From: Symbiodinium natans
Lineage: Eukaryota > Sar > Dinophyceae > Suessiales > Symbiodiniaceae
Direction of reading: 5' to 3'
Assembly (NCBI GenBank): GCA_905221605.1
Contig: CAJNDS010000856.1
Coordinates: 1-58,616, forward strand
Length of the DNA stretch: 58,616 bases
Shown here one piece after another: positions 49,381-58,616 of this stretch; position 1 is the first letter of the stretch; each line of letters opens with the position of its first letter. A program made the position numbers and the translations under genes. The notes below the pieces were generated by a model, which saw only the letters and a program-made list of their open reading frames with translations, was not told the DNA's origin and did no database searches.

Positions 49381-49896
49381 CTTCTATATCTTCTTCAAAT
49401 TCATTTCGGCTTCTCTTCTTTCTCACATCCAGATAATGCATTAGAAGCATGTGGATTACTTACTCCTTTACATATAGTACCTGAATGGTATTTCTTATGC
49501 CAATATGCTATGTTAAAAGCTGTACCAAATAAAAATGCAGGATTCATTATCTTATTTACTTCTATCTTCATCCTATTTTACTTTATGAGAAGTCTTTCAA
49601 TGTCATTCTATTTTATAATTAAGACGTCCAGTAGATTTAATGGTTTTTATCTGTGCTTTTGGTTTCTTTCACTTTTTTCTTTTATTTGGATAGGTGGTCA
49701 ATTTCCTGTAGACAACTTTCTATCTTATGGTCGTATCTTGACATTACATTATTATCTTCTTATTTTCTGGTGTGTACTTCGTTGTGTTCTTTCGCTCAGT
49801 ATATTCGCTCTTTCACACACTTCGTACTATTATTCTATTATCTGTACACGCGGCAATAAGTTTATTCGTGAAGCCGCGATAATAATAATATTGTAA
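49381..49896 (+). pseudogene. cob: Mitochondrial cytochrome b C-terminal fragment inserted in the satellite
   Basis: Cytochrome b is the membrane core of respiratory complex III. This 172-codon open fragment starts inside the protein and ends at TAA 49894-49896. Diagnostic strings are HPDNALE (from 49426), the conserved PEWY at 49480-49491 (Qo-site motif), LCQYAMLKAVPNKNAGFI, WIGGQFP and LSYGRILTLHYYLL; hydrophobic runs fit the last transmembrane helices. The wording is like dinoflagellate cob. The N-terminal helices and haem-binding histidines are missing, and an in-frame TGA lies 12 bases upstream at 49369-49371, so no functional protein is expected. Residues after about 137 look like run-on past the conserved end. 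It is AT-rich inside a GC-rich array, hence a nuclear mitochondrial insertion. A mitochondrial contig is unlikely because of the flanking satellite. Confidence 0.85.
49849..49878. other. Hairpin at the 3' end of the cytochrome b fragment
   Basis: CGCGGC (49849-49854) pairs with GCCGCG (49873-49878) around an 18-base loop that itself holds AATAA/TTATT. GC-rich hairpins near gene fragments are a known trait of dinoflagellate mitochondrial DNA. Confidence 0.7.
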
Positions 49897-49958
49897 GGGC
49901 TTATATTTTAGTATATTTTATAAGGATTACGCATGAAAATATACTAAATTACTAGCCC
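49897..49958. other. Long hairpin following the cytochrome b stop codon
   Basis: Two 13-base arms, 49907-49919 (TTTAGTATATTTT) and 49936-49948, are perfect reverse complements with a 16-base loop. An outer GGGCT/AGCCC pair (49897-49901, 49954-49958) extends the stem across a 5-base internal mismatch. It starts one base after the TAA and probably travelled with the mitochondrial fragment. Confidence 0.85.
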
Positions 49959-49965
49959 GTTAAAA

Positions 49966-52900
49966 GCCCAAGAAGCGGGAGAATGGCCTGGACTTGTTTG
50001 CCCGGCCCCCCAAGATGGGCCCAAGAAGTGAGAGAATGGCCTGGACTTGTTTATACCGCCCGCCAAGATGGGCCCAAGAAGTGAGAGAATGGCCTGGACT
50101 TGTTTGCCCCGCCCCCCAAGATGGGCCCAAGAAGTGAGAGAATGGCCTGGACTTGTTTGCCCCACCCCCAAGATGGGCCCAAGAAGTGAGAGAATGGCCT
50201 GGACTTGTTTGCCCTGCCCCCCAAGATGGGCCCAAGAAGTGAGAAAATGGCCTGGACTTGTTTGCCCCCCCCCCCAAGATGGGCCAAGAAGTGAGAGAAT
50301 GGCCTGGACTTGTTTGCCCCGCCCCCCAAGATGGGCCCAAGAAGCGAGGAGAATGACTTCCGTTCCCAAAGATGGGCCCGAAGTGAAAGAATGGCCTGGA
50401 CTTGTTTGCCACGCCCCCTCCAGGAAGTGAGAGAATGGCCTGGACTTGTTTGCGCCCCCCCAAGAATGGCCCCCCAAGAGTGAGAGAATGGCCTGGACTT
50501 GTTTGCCCCCCCCCCCAGATGGGCCCAAAAAGTGAGAGAATGGCCTGGACTTGTTTGCCCCAACCCCCAAGATGGCCAAGGCCTGGACTTGTTTGCCCCG
50601 CCCCCCCAAGATGGGCCCAAGAAGTGAGAAAATGGCCTGGACTTGTTTGCCCCGCCCCCCAAGATGTGCCCAAGAAGTGAGAGAATGGCCTGGACTTGTT
50701 TGCGCCGCCCCTCAAGAGTGAAAGAATGGCCTGGACTTGTTTGCCCCGCCCCCCAAGATGGGCCCAAGAAGAAGAACAAGTGAGAGAATGGCCTGGACTT
50801 GTTTGCCGCCCCCCAAGATGGGCCCAAAAAGTGAGAGAATGGCCTGGACTTTTTTGCCCCGCCCCCCTCAAGATGGGCCCAAAGAAGTGAGAGAATGGCC
50901 TGGACTTGTTTATACCGCCCGCCAAGATGGGCCCAAGAAGTGAGAGAATGGCCTGGACTTGTTTGCCCCGCCCCCCAAGATGGGCCCAAGAAGAGAGAAT
51001 GGCCGGGACTTGTTTGCCCCGCAAGATGGGCCCAAGAAGTGAGAGAATGGCCTGGACTTGTTTGCCCTGCCCCCCAAGATCGGCCCAAGAAGTGAGAAAA
51101 TGGCTTGGACTTGTTTGCCCCACCGGGCCCAAGAAGTGAGAGAATGGCCTGGACTTGTTTGCCCCGCCCCCCAAGATGGGCCCAAGAAGCGAGAGAATGG
51201 CCTGGACTTCCGTTCCCAAAGATGGGCCCAAGAAGTGAGAGAATGGCTGGACTTGTTTGCCCCGCCCCGCCCCCCAAGATGGGCCCAAGAAGTGAGAGAA
51301 TGGAATGGACTTGTGTGCCCGGATGGGCCCAAGAAGTGAGAGAATGGCCTGGACTTGTTTGCCCGCCCCCCAAGATGGGCCCAAGAAGTGAGAGAATCTC
51401 CTGGACTTGTTGAGAGAATGGCCTGGACTTGTTTGCCCCGCCCCTCAAGATGGGCCCAAGAAGTGAGAGAATGGCCTGGAATTGTTTTCCCCGCCCCCTC
51501 CAGGAAGTGAGAGAATGGCCTGGACTTGTTTGCGCCGCCCCCCAAGATGGGCCCAAGAAGTGAGAGAATGGCCTGGACTTGTTTGCCCCGCCCCCCAAGA
51601 TGGGCCCAAAAAGTGAGAAAATGGCCTGGACTTGTTTGCCCCGACCCCCAAGATGGGGCCAAGGCCTGGACTTGTTTGCCCCGCCCCCCCAAGATGGGCC
51701 CAAGAAGTGAGAAAATTGCCCGGACTTGTTTGCCCCGCCCCCCAAGATGTGCCCAAGAAATAGAGAATGGCCTGGACTTGTTTGCGCCGCCCCTCAAGAT
51801 GGGCCCAAGAAGTGAAAGAATGGCCTGGACTTGTTTGCCCCGCCCCCCAAGATGGGCCCAAGAAGAAGAAGAAGAAGTGAGAGAATGGCCTGGACTTGTT
51901 TGCCCCGCCCCCCAAGATGGGCCCAACAAGGGAGAGAATGGCCTGGACTTGTTGCCCCGCCCCCCAAGATGGGCCCAGTGAGAGAATGGCCTGGGCTTGT
52001 TGCCCCGCCCCCCAAGATGGGCCCAAGAAGTGAGAGAATGGCCTGGACTTGTTTGCCCCGCCCCCAAGATGGGCCCAAGAAGTGAGAGAATGGCCTGGAC
52101 TTGTTTGCCCCGCCCCCAAGATGGGCCCAAGAAGTGAGAGAATGGCCTGGACTTGTTTGCCCCTGGACTTGTTTGCCCCGCCCCCAAGATGGGCCCAAGA
52201 AGTGAGAGAATGGCCTGGACTTGTTTGCCCCGCCCCCCAAGATGGGCCCAAGAAGTGAAAGAATGGACTTGTTTGCGCCGCCCCCCAAGATGGGCCCAAG
52301 AAGTGAGAGAATGGCCTGGACTTGTTTGCCCCGCCCCCCAAAATATGGGCCCAAGAAGTGAGAGAATGGCTTGGACTTGTTTGCCCTGCCCCCCAAGATG
52401 GGCCCAAGAAGAAGTAGTGAGAGAATGGCCTGGACTTGTTTGCCCTGCCCCCCCAAGATGGGCCCAAGAAGTGAGAGAATGGCCTGGACTTGTTTGCCCC
52501 GCCCCCCAAGATGGGGCCAAGAAGTGAGAGAATGGCCTGGACTTGTTTGCCCCGCCCCCCAAGATGGGCCGAAGAAGGGAGAGAATGGCCTGGACTTGTT
52601 GCCCCGCCCCCCAAGATGGGGCCAAGAAGTGAGAGAATGGCCTGGACTTGTTTGCCCCGCCCCCCAAGATGGGCCCAGGAAGTGAGAGAATTGCCTGGAC
52701 TTGTTTGCCCCGCCCCCCAAATATGGGCCCAAGAAGTGAGAGAATAGCCTGGACTTGTTTGCCCCCCAAGATGGGCCCAAGAAGTGAGAGAATGGCCTGG
52801 ACTTGTTTGCCCCGCCCCCCAAGATGGGCCCAAGAAGTGAGAGAATGGCCTGGACTTGTTTGCCCCCCCCAAGATGGGCCCAAGAAGTGAGAGAATGGCC

Positions 52901-54829
52901 TGGACTTGTTTGCCCCGCCCCCCAAGATGGGCCCAAGAAGTGAGAGAATGGCCTGGACCAAGATGGGCCCAAGAAGTGAAAGAATGGCCTGGACTTGTTT
53001 GCCCCGCCCCAAGAAGTGAGAGAATGGCCTGGACTTGTTTGCCCCGCCCCCCAAGATGGGCCCAAGAAGTGAGAGAATGGCCTGGACTTGTTTGCCCCCG
53101 CCCCCCAAGATGGGCCCAAGAAGTGAGAGAATGGCCTGGACTTGTTTGCCCCGCCCCCCAAGACAAGAAGTGAGAGAATGGCCTGGACTTGTGTGCCCCA
53201 CCCCCCAAGATGGGCCCAAGAAGTGAGAGAATGGCCTGGACTTGTTTGCCCCACGCCTCAAGATGGGCCCAAGAAGTGAGAGAATGGCCTGGACTTGTTT
53301 GCCCCGCCCCCCAAGATGAGCCCAAGAAGTGAGAGAATGGCCTGGACTTGTTTGCCCCGCCCCCCAAGGTGGGCCCAAGAAGTGAGAGAATGGCCTGGAC
53401 TTGTTTGCCCTCGCCCCCCAAGATGGGGCCAAGAAGAGAGAGAATGGCCTGGACTTGTTTGCCCCGAACCCCAAGATGGGCCCAAGAAGTGAGAGAATCG
53501 CCTGGACTTGTTTGCCCCGCCCCGCAAGATGGGCCCAAGAAGTGAGAGAATGGCTTGGACTTGTTTGCCCCGCCCCCCCAAGATGGGCCCAAGAAGTGAG
53601 AGAATGGCCTGGACTTGTTTGCCCCGCCCCCCAAGATGGGCCCAAGAAGTGAGAGAATGGCCTGGACTTGTTTGCCCCGAGAAGTGAGAGAATGGCCTTT
53701 GTTTGCCCCGCCCCCAAGATGGGCCCAAGAAGTGAGAGAATGGCCTGGACTTGTTTGCCCCGCCCCCCAAGATGGGCCCAAGAAGTGAGAGAATGGCCTG
53801 GACTTGTTTGCCCCGCCCCCAAGCTGGGCCCAAGAAGTGAGAGAATGGCCTGGACTTGTTTGCCCCGCCCCTCAAGATGGGCCCAAGAAGTGAGAGAATG
53901 GCCTGGACTTGTTTGCCCCGCCCCCCAAGATGGGCCCAGGAAGTGAGAGAATGGCCTGAACTTGTTTGCGCCGCCCCCCAAGATGGCCCCAAGAAATGAG
54001 AGAATGGCCTGGACTTGTTTGCCCCGCCCCCCAAGATGGGCCCAAGAAGTGAGAAAATGGCCTGGACTTGTTTGCCCCGACCGCCCCCCACAGATGGGCC
54101 CAAGAAGTGGAGAGAATGGGCTGGACTTGTTGCCGCCGCCCCCCAGATTGGCCCCATAAGTGAGAGAAATGGGCCTGGACTTGGTTTTCCCCCGCCCCCC
54201 AAGATGGGCCCAAGAAGAAGAAGAAGAAGTGAGAGAATGGCCTGGACTTGTTTGCCGCCCCCCAAGATGGGCCCAAGAAGTGAGAGAATGGCCTGGACTT
54301 TTTGGCCCCGCCCCCCCAAGATGGGATCAAGAAGTAGTGAGAGAATGGCCTGGACTTGTTTGCCCCGGCCTCAAGATGGGCCCAAGAAGTGAGAGAATGG
54401 TCTGGACTTGTTTGTCCCGCCCCCCAAGATGGGGCCAAGAAGTGAGAGAATGGCCTGGACCAAGATGGGCCCAAGAAGTGAAAGAATGGCCTGGACTTGT
54501 TTACCCCGCCCCCCAAGATGGGCCCAAGAAGTGAGAGAATGGCCTGGACTTGTTTGCCCCGCCCCCCAAGATGGGCCCAAGAAGTGAGAATGGCCTGGAC
54601 TTGTTTGCCCCGCCCCCCAAGATGGGCCCAAGAAGTGAGGGAATGGCCTGGACTTGTTTGCCCCGCCCCCCAAGATGTTGCCCCGCCCCCCAAGATGGGC
54701 CCAAGAAGTGAGAGAATGGCCTGGGCTTGTTGCCCCACCCCCCAAGATGGGCCCAAGAAGTGAGAGAATGGCCTCGACTTGTTTGCCCCGCCCCCCAAGA
54801 TGGGCCCAAGAAGTGAGAGAATGGCCTGG
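49966..54829 (-). repeat. S53 block 5, reversed orientation
   Basis: About 92 units. The array resumes with GCCCAAGAAG after the mitochondrial insert, in the same orientation as block 4. Bases 54200-54790 are a near mirror image of 44880-45420, sharing the distinctive units GGCCTCAAGATGG, GAATGGTCTGG, CAAGATGTTGCCCCGC and GCCTCGACTTG. The array ends within GAATGGCCTGG at 54829. Confidence 0.95.
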
Positions 54830-56431
54830 CTTAGAGGTGCGTCTGGGCGGATCTTGGAGGGGCGTGTTTGGCTTAGAGGTGCGTCTTGCAGGGGTGTGGT
54901 TGCAGACTCGGGCCATAGAACCTTTTCGCAGAGCAAGCAGACCTGAGGCCTGTTTTTGCTTTGCCCCATAGTAGGGCTGTTTAGGGCGATAAGCTTGTTG
55001 TTTTAGGCCTGTTTTTGCTTTAGGGCCTTTTTTTGCTTTTCCCCATAGTAGGGCTGTTTAGGGCGATAAGCTTGTTGTTTTAGGCCTGTTTTTGCTTCAC
55101 CTCTAAGCCATAGGGCGATAAACTTGTTGTTTTTGGGCCTGTTTTTGCTTTAAGCATCTCAGTTTACTTAAACCACCCTCTTTTAGGCTCTTGTGAGGAA
55201 GCCAAAACAACAAGTTTATCGCCCTAAATTGAGATGTTCTACAACCACACCCCTGCAAGATGCACCTCTCACCCCTCCATGACCCGCCCAGACGCACCTC
55301 TACAAAAAGAGAGTGTTTTGGCGCGAGCTATTTCGACTATAGGGAAAAGCAAAAACAGGCCTCTAAAATCCTGCTTCCTCAATTGAGATGAAACAGGCCC
55401 AAAAACAACAAGTTTATCGCCCTAAACAGCCCGACTATGGGGAAAAGCAAAAACAGGCCTCAATAATGTGCAAAACACACGCAAGAACTTGTTGTTTCTA
55501 GGCCTGTTTTTGCTTTAGAGGTGCGTCTTGGAGGGAAGTGTTTGGCTTGGAGAGCGGCGTGTTTGGCTTAGATGGGGGGTGTTTGGCTTAGAGGTGCGTC
55601 TTGGAGGGAAGTGTTTGGCTTGGAGAGCGGCGTGTTTGGCTTAGATGGGGGGTGTTTGGCTTAGAGGTGCGTCTTGGAGGGAAGTGTTTGGCTTGCAGAG
55701 CGGCGTGTTTGGCTTCGAGGTGCGTCTGGGCGGGTCTTGGAGGGTCGTATTTGGCTTAGAGGTGCGTCTTGCAGGGGTGTGGTTGGGCGGTGCCATAAGC
55801 AAATGGAATGGGCAGGCGTTTAAAATCCTGCTTCCTCACAAGAGCCTCAAAAAGGGTGGTTTAATTAAATTGAGATGTTTAAAGCAAAAACAGGCCTAGA
55901 AACAACAAGTTCTTGCGTGTGTTTTGCACATTATTGAGGCCTGTTTTTGCTTTTCCCCATAGTCGGGCTGTTTGGGCCATAGAACCTTTTCGCAGAGCAA
56001 GCAGACCTGAGGCCTGTTTTTGCTTTCCCCATAGTAGGGCTGTTTAGGGCATCTTTTTGCTTTTCCCCATAGTAGGGCTGTTTAGGGCGATAAGCTTGTT
56101 GTTTTAGGGCCTTTTTTTGCTTTTCCCCATAGTAGGGCCGTTTAGGGCGATAAGCTTGTTGTTTTAGGCCTGTTTTTGCTTTAAGCATCTCAGTTTACTT
56201 AAGGGCGATAAGCTTGTTGTTTTAGGCCTGTTTTTGCTTTAAGCATCTCAGTTTACTTAAACCACCCTCTTTTAGGCTCTTGTGAGGAAGCAGAGCCCAT
56301 TAATGTGCAAAACACACGCAAAACAGCCCGACTATGGGGAAAAGCAAAAACAGGCCTCAATAATGTGCAAAACACACGCAAGAACTTGTTGTTTCTAGGC
56401 CTGTTTTTGCTTTAAACATCTCAATTTAATT

Positions 56432-56519
56432 AAACAGCCCTACTATGGGGAAAAGCAAAAACAGGCCTGAATCGAATCTGGGAGGCCTGTTTTTGTTTTT
56501 CCCCATAGTAGGGCTGTTT
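56432..56519. repeat. Near-perfect foldback formed by two inverted P modules
   Basis: Arms 56432-56468 and 56483-56519 are 37 bases each with one mismatch (GCAAAAAC versus GTTTTTGT on the other arm) around a 14-base spacer. The P modules abut head to head here. Confidence 0.9.
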
Positions 56520-57012
56520 AGGGCAGGCCAAGCAAAAACAGGCCTCAATTAGTGTGTGAAACGTGTCCTGTGTTCTAAACCAGACCCATGGGACACTAAA
56601 GCAAATCCTGCTTATTCACAAGAGCCATAGCAGGGCTGTAAGGTCCCAGGTCTGCTTGCGCTGCGACAAGGTTCTATGGCCCGGGCAGGCCTGGTTTTGC
56701 TTTTCCCCATAGTAGGGCTGTAGGGTCCCAGGTCTGCTTGCTCTGCGAAAAGGTTCTATGGCCCGAATCTGAGGCCTGCTTTTGCTTTTCCCCAGGGTGG
56801 TAGGGCTGTTGAGGGCAGGCCTGTTTTTGCTTTTCCCCATAGTAGGGCTGTAAGGTCCCAGGTCTGCTTGCTCTGCGAAAAGGTTCTATGGCCCGAATCT
56901 GGGTTTCAAGTTAAGGCGTGGTTTCTAAAAGCCTTTTGTGTCTCGGAAGGACGAAAGACCACTAGCAAGTGCCCCAGGACGATGAAAGGGGATTCAGAGG
57001 GTTTCCGTAAGG

Positions 57013-57074
57013 GTTCCTTGGAATTCGTTTTGGGGTATTATTGTACTATTCTCCCACCGCGCTTTCCAAGGAAC
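57013..57074. other. Small inverted repeat in the non-module stretch
   Basis: GTTCCTTGGAA (57013-57023) pairs with TTCCAAGGAAC (57064-57074) around a 40-base loop. No role can be assigned. Confidence 0.6.
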
Positions 57075-58616
57075 GCCCTTCCTACTATGCAGTCTGGGGC
57101 AGGGAGCCAAACACGCCCCGCCCAGACGCACCTCTAAGCCAAACACGCCGCTCTGCAAGCCAGGGGTGTAGGCCGGTTTTTGCTTTTTCCCCATAGTAGG
57201 GCTGTTTGGAGCGTGCCCATTCCATTTGCTTATGGGACCGCCCGGCCACACCCCTTCTAAGCCAAACACGCCCCTCCAAGACCCGTCCAGACGCACCTCT
57301 AAGCCAAACACGCCGCTTTGCAAGCCAGGGGGTGTAGGCCTGTTTTTGCTTTTTCCCCATAGTAGGGCTGTTTAGGGCAGGCCTGTTTTTGCTTTTCCCC
57401 ATAGTAGGGCTGCAAGGTCCAAGGTCTGCTTGCTCTGCGAAAAGGTTCTGCCCCTGCCATTTTGCTTATGGCACCGCCCAACCACACCCCTGCAAGACGC
57501 ACCTCTAAGCCAAACACGCCCCTCCAAGACCCGCCCAGACGCACCTCCAAGCCAAACACGCCGCTGCAAGCCAGGGGGTGTAGGCCTGTTTTTGCTTTTC
57601 AGACTCGGGCCATAGAACCTTTTCGCAGAGCAAGCAAACCTGAGGCCTGTTTTTGCTTTTCCCCATAGTAGGGCTGTTTAGGGCCTTTTTTTGCTTTTCC
57701 CCATAGTAGGGCTGTTTAGGGCGATAAGCTTGTTGTTTTAGGGCCTTTTTTGCTTTTCCCCATAGTAGGGCTGTTTAGGGCGATAAGCTTGTTGTTTTAG
57801 GCCTGTTTTTGCTTTAAGCATCTCAGTTTACTTAAGGGCGATAAGCTTGTTGTTTTAGGCCTGTTTTTGCTTTAAGCATCTCAGTTTACTTAAACCACCC
57901 TCTTTTAGGCTCTTGTGAGGAAGCAGTGAGGCTCTTGCGAATAAGCAGGATTTGCTTTAGAACCTTTTCGCAGAGCAAGCAGACCTGGGACCTTGCCGCC
58001 CTACTATGGGGATGGCTCAGAGGCATGCCCGAAACAGCCCTATTATGGGGAAAAGCAAAAACAGGCCTACACCCCCTGGCTTGCAGCGGCGTGTTTGGCT
58101 TAGAGGTGCGTCTGGGCGGGTCTTGGAGGGGCGTGTTTGGCTTAGAGGTGCGTCTTGCAGGGGTGTCATAAGCAAAATGGCATGGGCAGAACTGCAGAAC
58201 CTTTTCGCAGAGCAAGCAGACCTTGGACCTTACAGCCCTACTATGGGGAAAAGCAAAAACAGGCCTGCCCTAAACAGCCCTACTATGGGGAAAAAGCAAA
58301 AACAGGCGTACACCCCCTGGCTTGCAAAGCGGCGTGTTTGGCTTAGAGGTGCGTCTGGACGGGTCTTGGAGGGGCGTGTTTGGGCCATAGAACCTTTTCG
58401 CAGAGCAAGCAGACCTGGGACCTTACAGCCCTACTATGGGGAAAAGCAAAAACAGGCCTGCCCTAAACAGCCCTACTATGGGGAAAAAGCAAAAACAGGC
58501 CTACACCCCTGGCTTGCAGAGCGGCGTGTTTGGGTCTTGGAGGGGAGCGTTTGGCTTAGAGGTGCGTCTTGCAGGGGTGTGGTTGGGCGGTGCCGTAAGC
58601 AAATGGAATGGGCATG

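Larger units (their letters stand above)
54830..58616. repeat. Mosaic of two dispersed modules in both orientations
   Basis: Module Q is built on CTTAGAGGTGCGTCTGGGCG, GGTCTTGGAGGGGCGTGTTTGG and a variant with CTTGCAGGGGTGTGGTTGGGC. Module P is built on GGCCTGTTTTTGCTTTTCCC, CATAGTAGGGCTGTTTAGGG and CGATAAGCTTGTTGTTTTAG, often followed by CATCTCAGTTTACTTAAACC. AACCTTTTCGCAGAGCAAGC is a third recurring piece. Modules recur at irregular spacing and on both strands, unlike the strict tandem arrays to the left. Frames of 60-110 codons are shadows of the modules. Bases 56898-57110 are the only sizeable non-module stretch. Confidence 0.85.

Noticed and set aside
49106-49450. Minus-strand frame with a long poly-serine tract (and the plus-strand poly-glutamate or poly-arginine frames)
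   Set aside because: The tract is translation of the (AAG)35 microsatellite fused to antisense cytochrome b.
54960-57780. TTTAGGG heptamers suggesting telomere repeats
   Set aside because: They occur singly inside the P module and never in tandem, so they are not telomeric arrays.
57886-58215. 109-codon frame and similar short frames in the right-hand mosaic
   Set aside because: They follow the shuffled P and Q modules, differ between copies and carry no domain.

Overview
The window looks like nuclear DNA of a dinoflagellate, possibly Symbiodiniaceae-like. About 46 kb of the 58.6 kb is satellite DNA. The best organism clue is a 172-codon fragment of mitochondrial cytochrome b at 49381-49896. 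Its wording (HPDNALEACG, PLHIVPEWYFLCQYAMLKAVP, SYGRILTLHYYLL) is of the dinoflagellate kind, and inverted repeats follow it, as is typical of dinoflagellate mitochondrial gene fragments. A sequence resembling a decayed spliced leader at 3931-3952 fits the same lineage. The assignment rests on recalled family knowledge and was not searched. I see no tRNA, rRNA, CRISPR array, operon or intact host gene.

Layout: (1) 1-4382 is a minus-strand non-LTR retrotransposon with N-terminal zinc fingers, a reverse transcriptase with YADD, a C-terminal CCHC-like finger and a restriction-like endonuclease motif. It is frame-broken by a 71-bp tandem duplication, and 431 bp of it are duplicated. (2) 4383-6079 is an AT-rich island with no recognised gene. 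(3) 6080-7850 has a 66-bp minisatellite at both ends in opposite orientation, enclosing a ~300-bp tandem repeat. (4) 7912-9023 is a diverged 53-bp array. (5) 9267-33096 is a very long 50-bp satellite (called S50 here; roughly 475 units by length) with higher-order repeats of ~4.2-4.4 kb and ~3.55 kb. (6) 33097-48161 alternates blocks of a GC-rich 53-bp satellite (S53) with further S50 blocks, and the switch points recur with the same sequence. (7) At 48161/48162 the S53 array flips orientation and runs reversed to 54829, interrupted by an (AAG)35 tract and the cytochrome b insertion. (8) 54830-58616 is a mosaic of two dispersed modules in both orientations.

Nothing here works as a pathway. 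The long apparent proteins in the satellites (up to 1251 codons) arise because the 50- and 53-bp units lack stop codons in all three frames of one strand. The biology of interest is genome dynamics: satellite amplification, inversion, triplet-repeat birth inside a satellite unit, mitochondrial DNA capture and possible retroposition of trans-spliced RNA. Some irregular stretches (20105-20350, 22645-23130) look more like assembly or polishing damage than biology.
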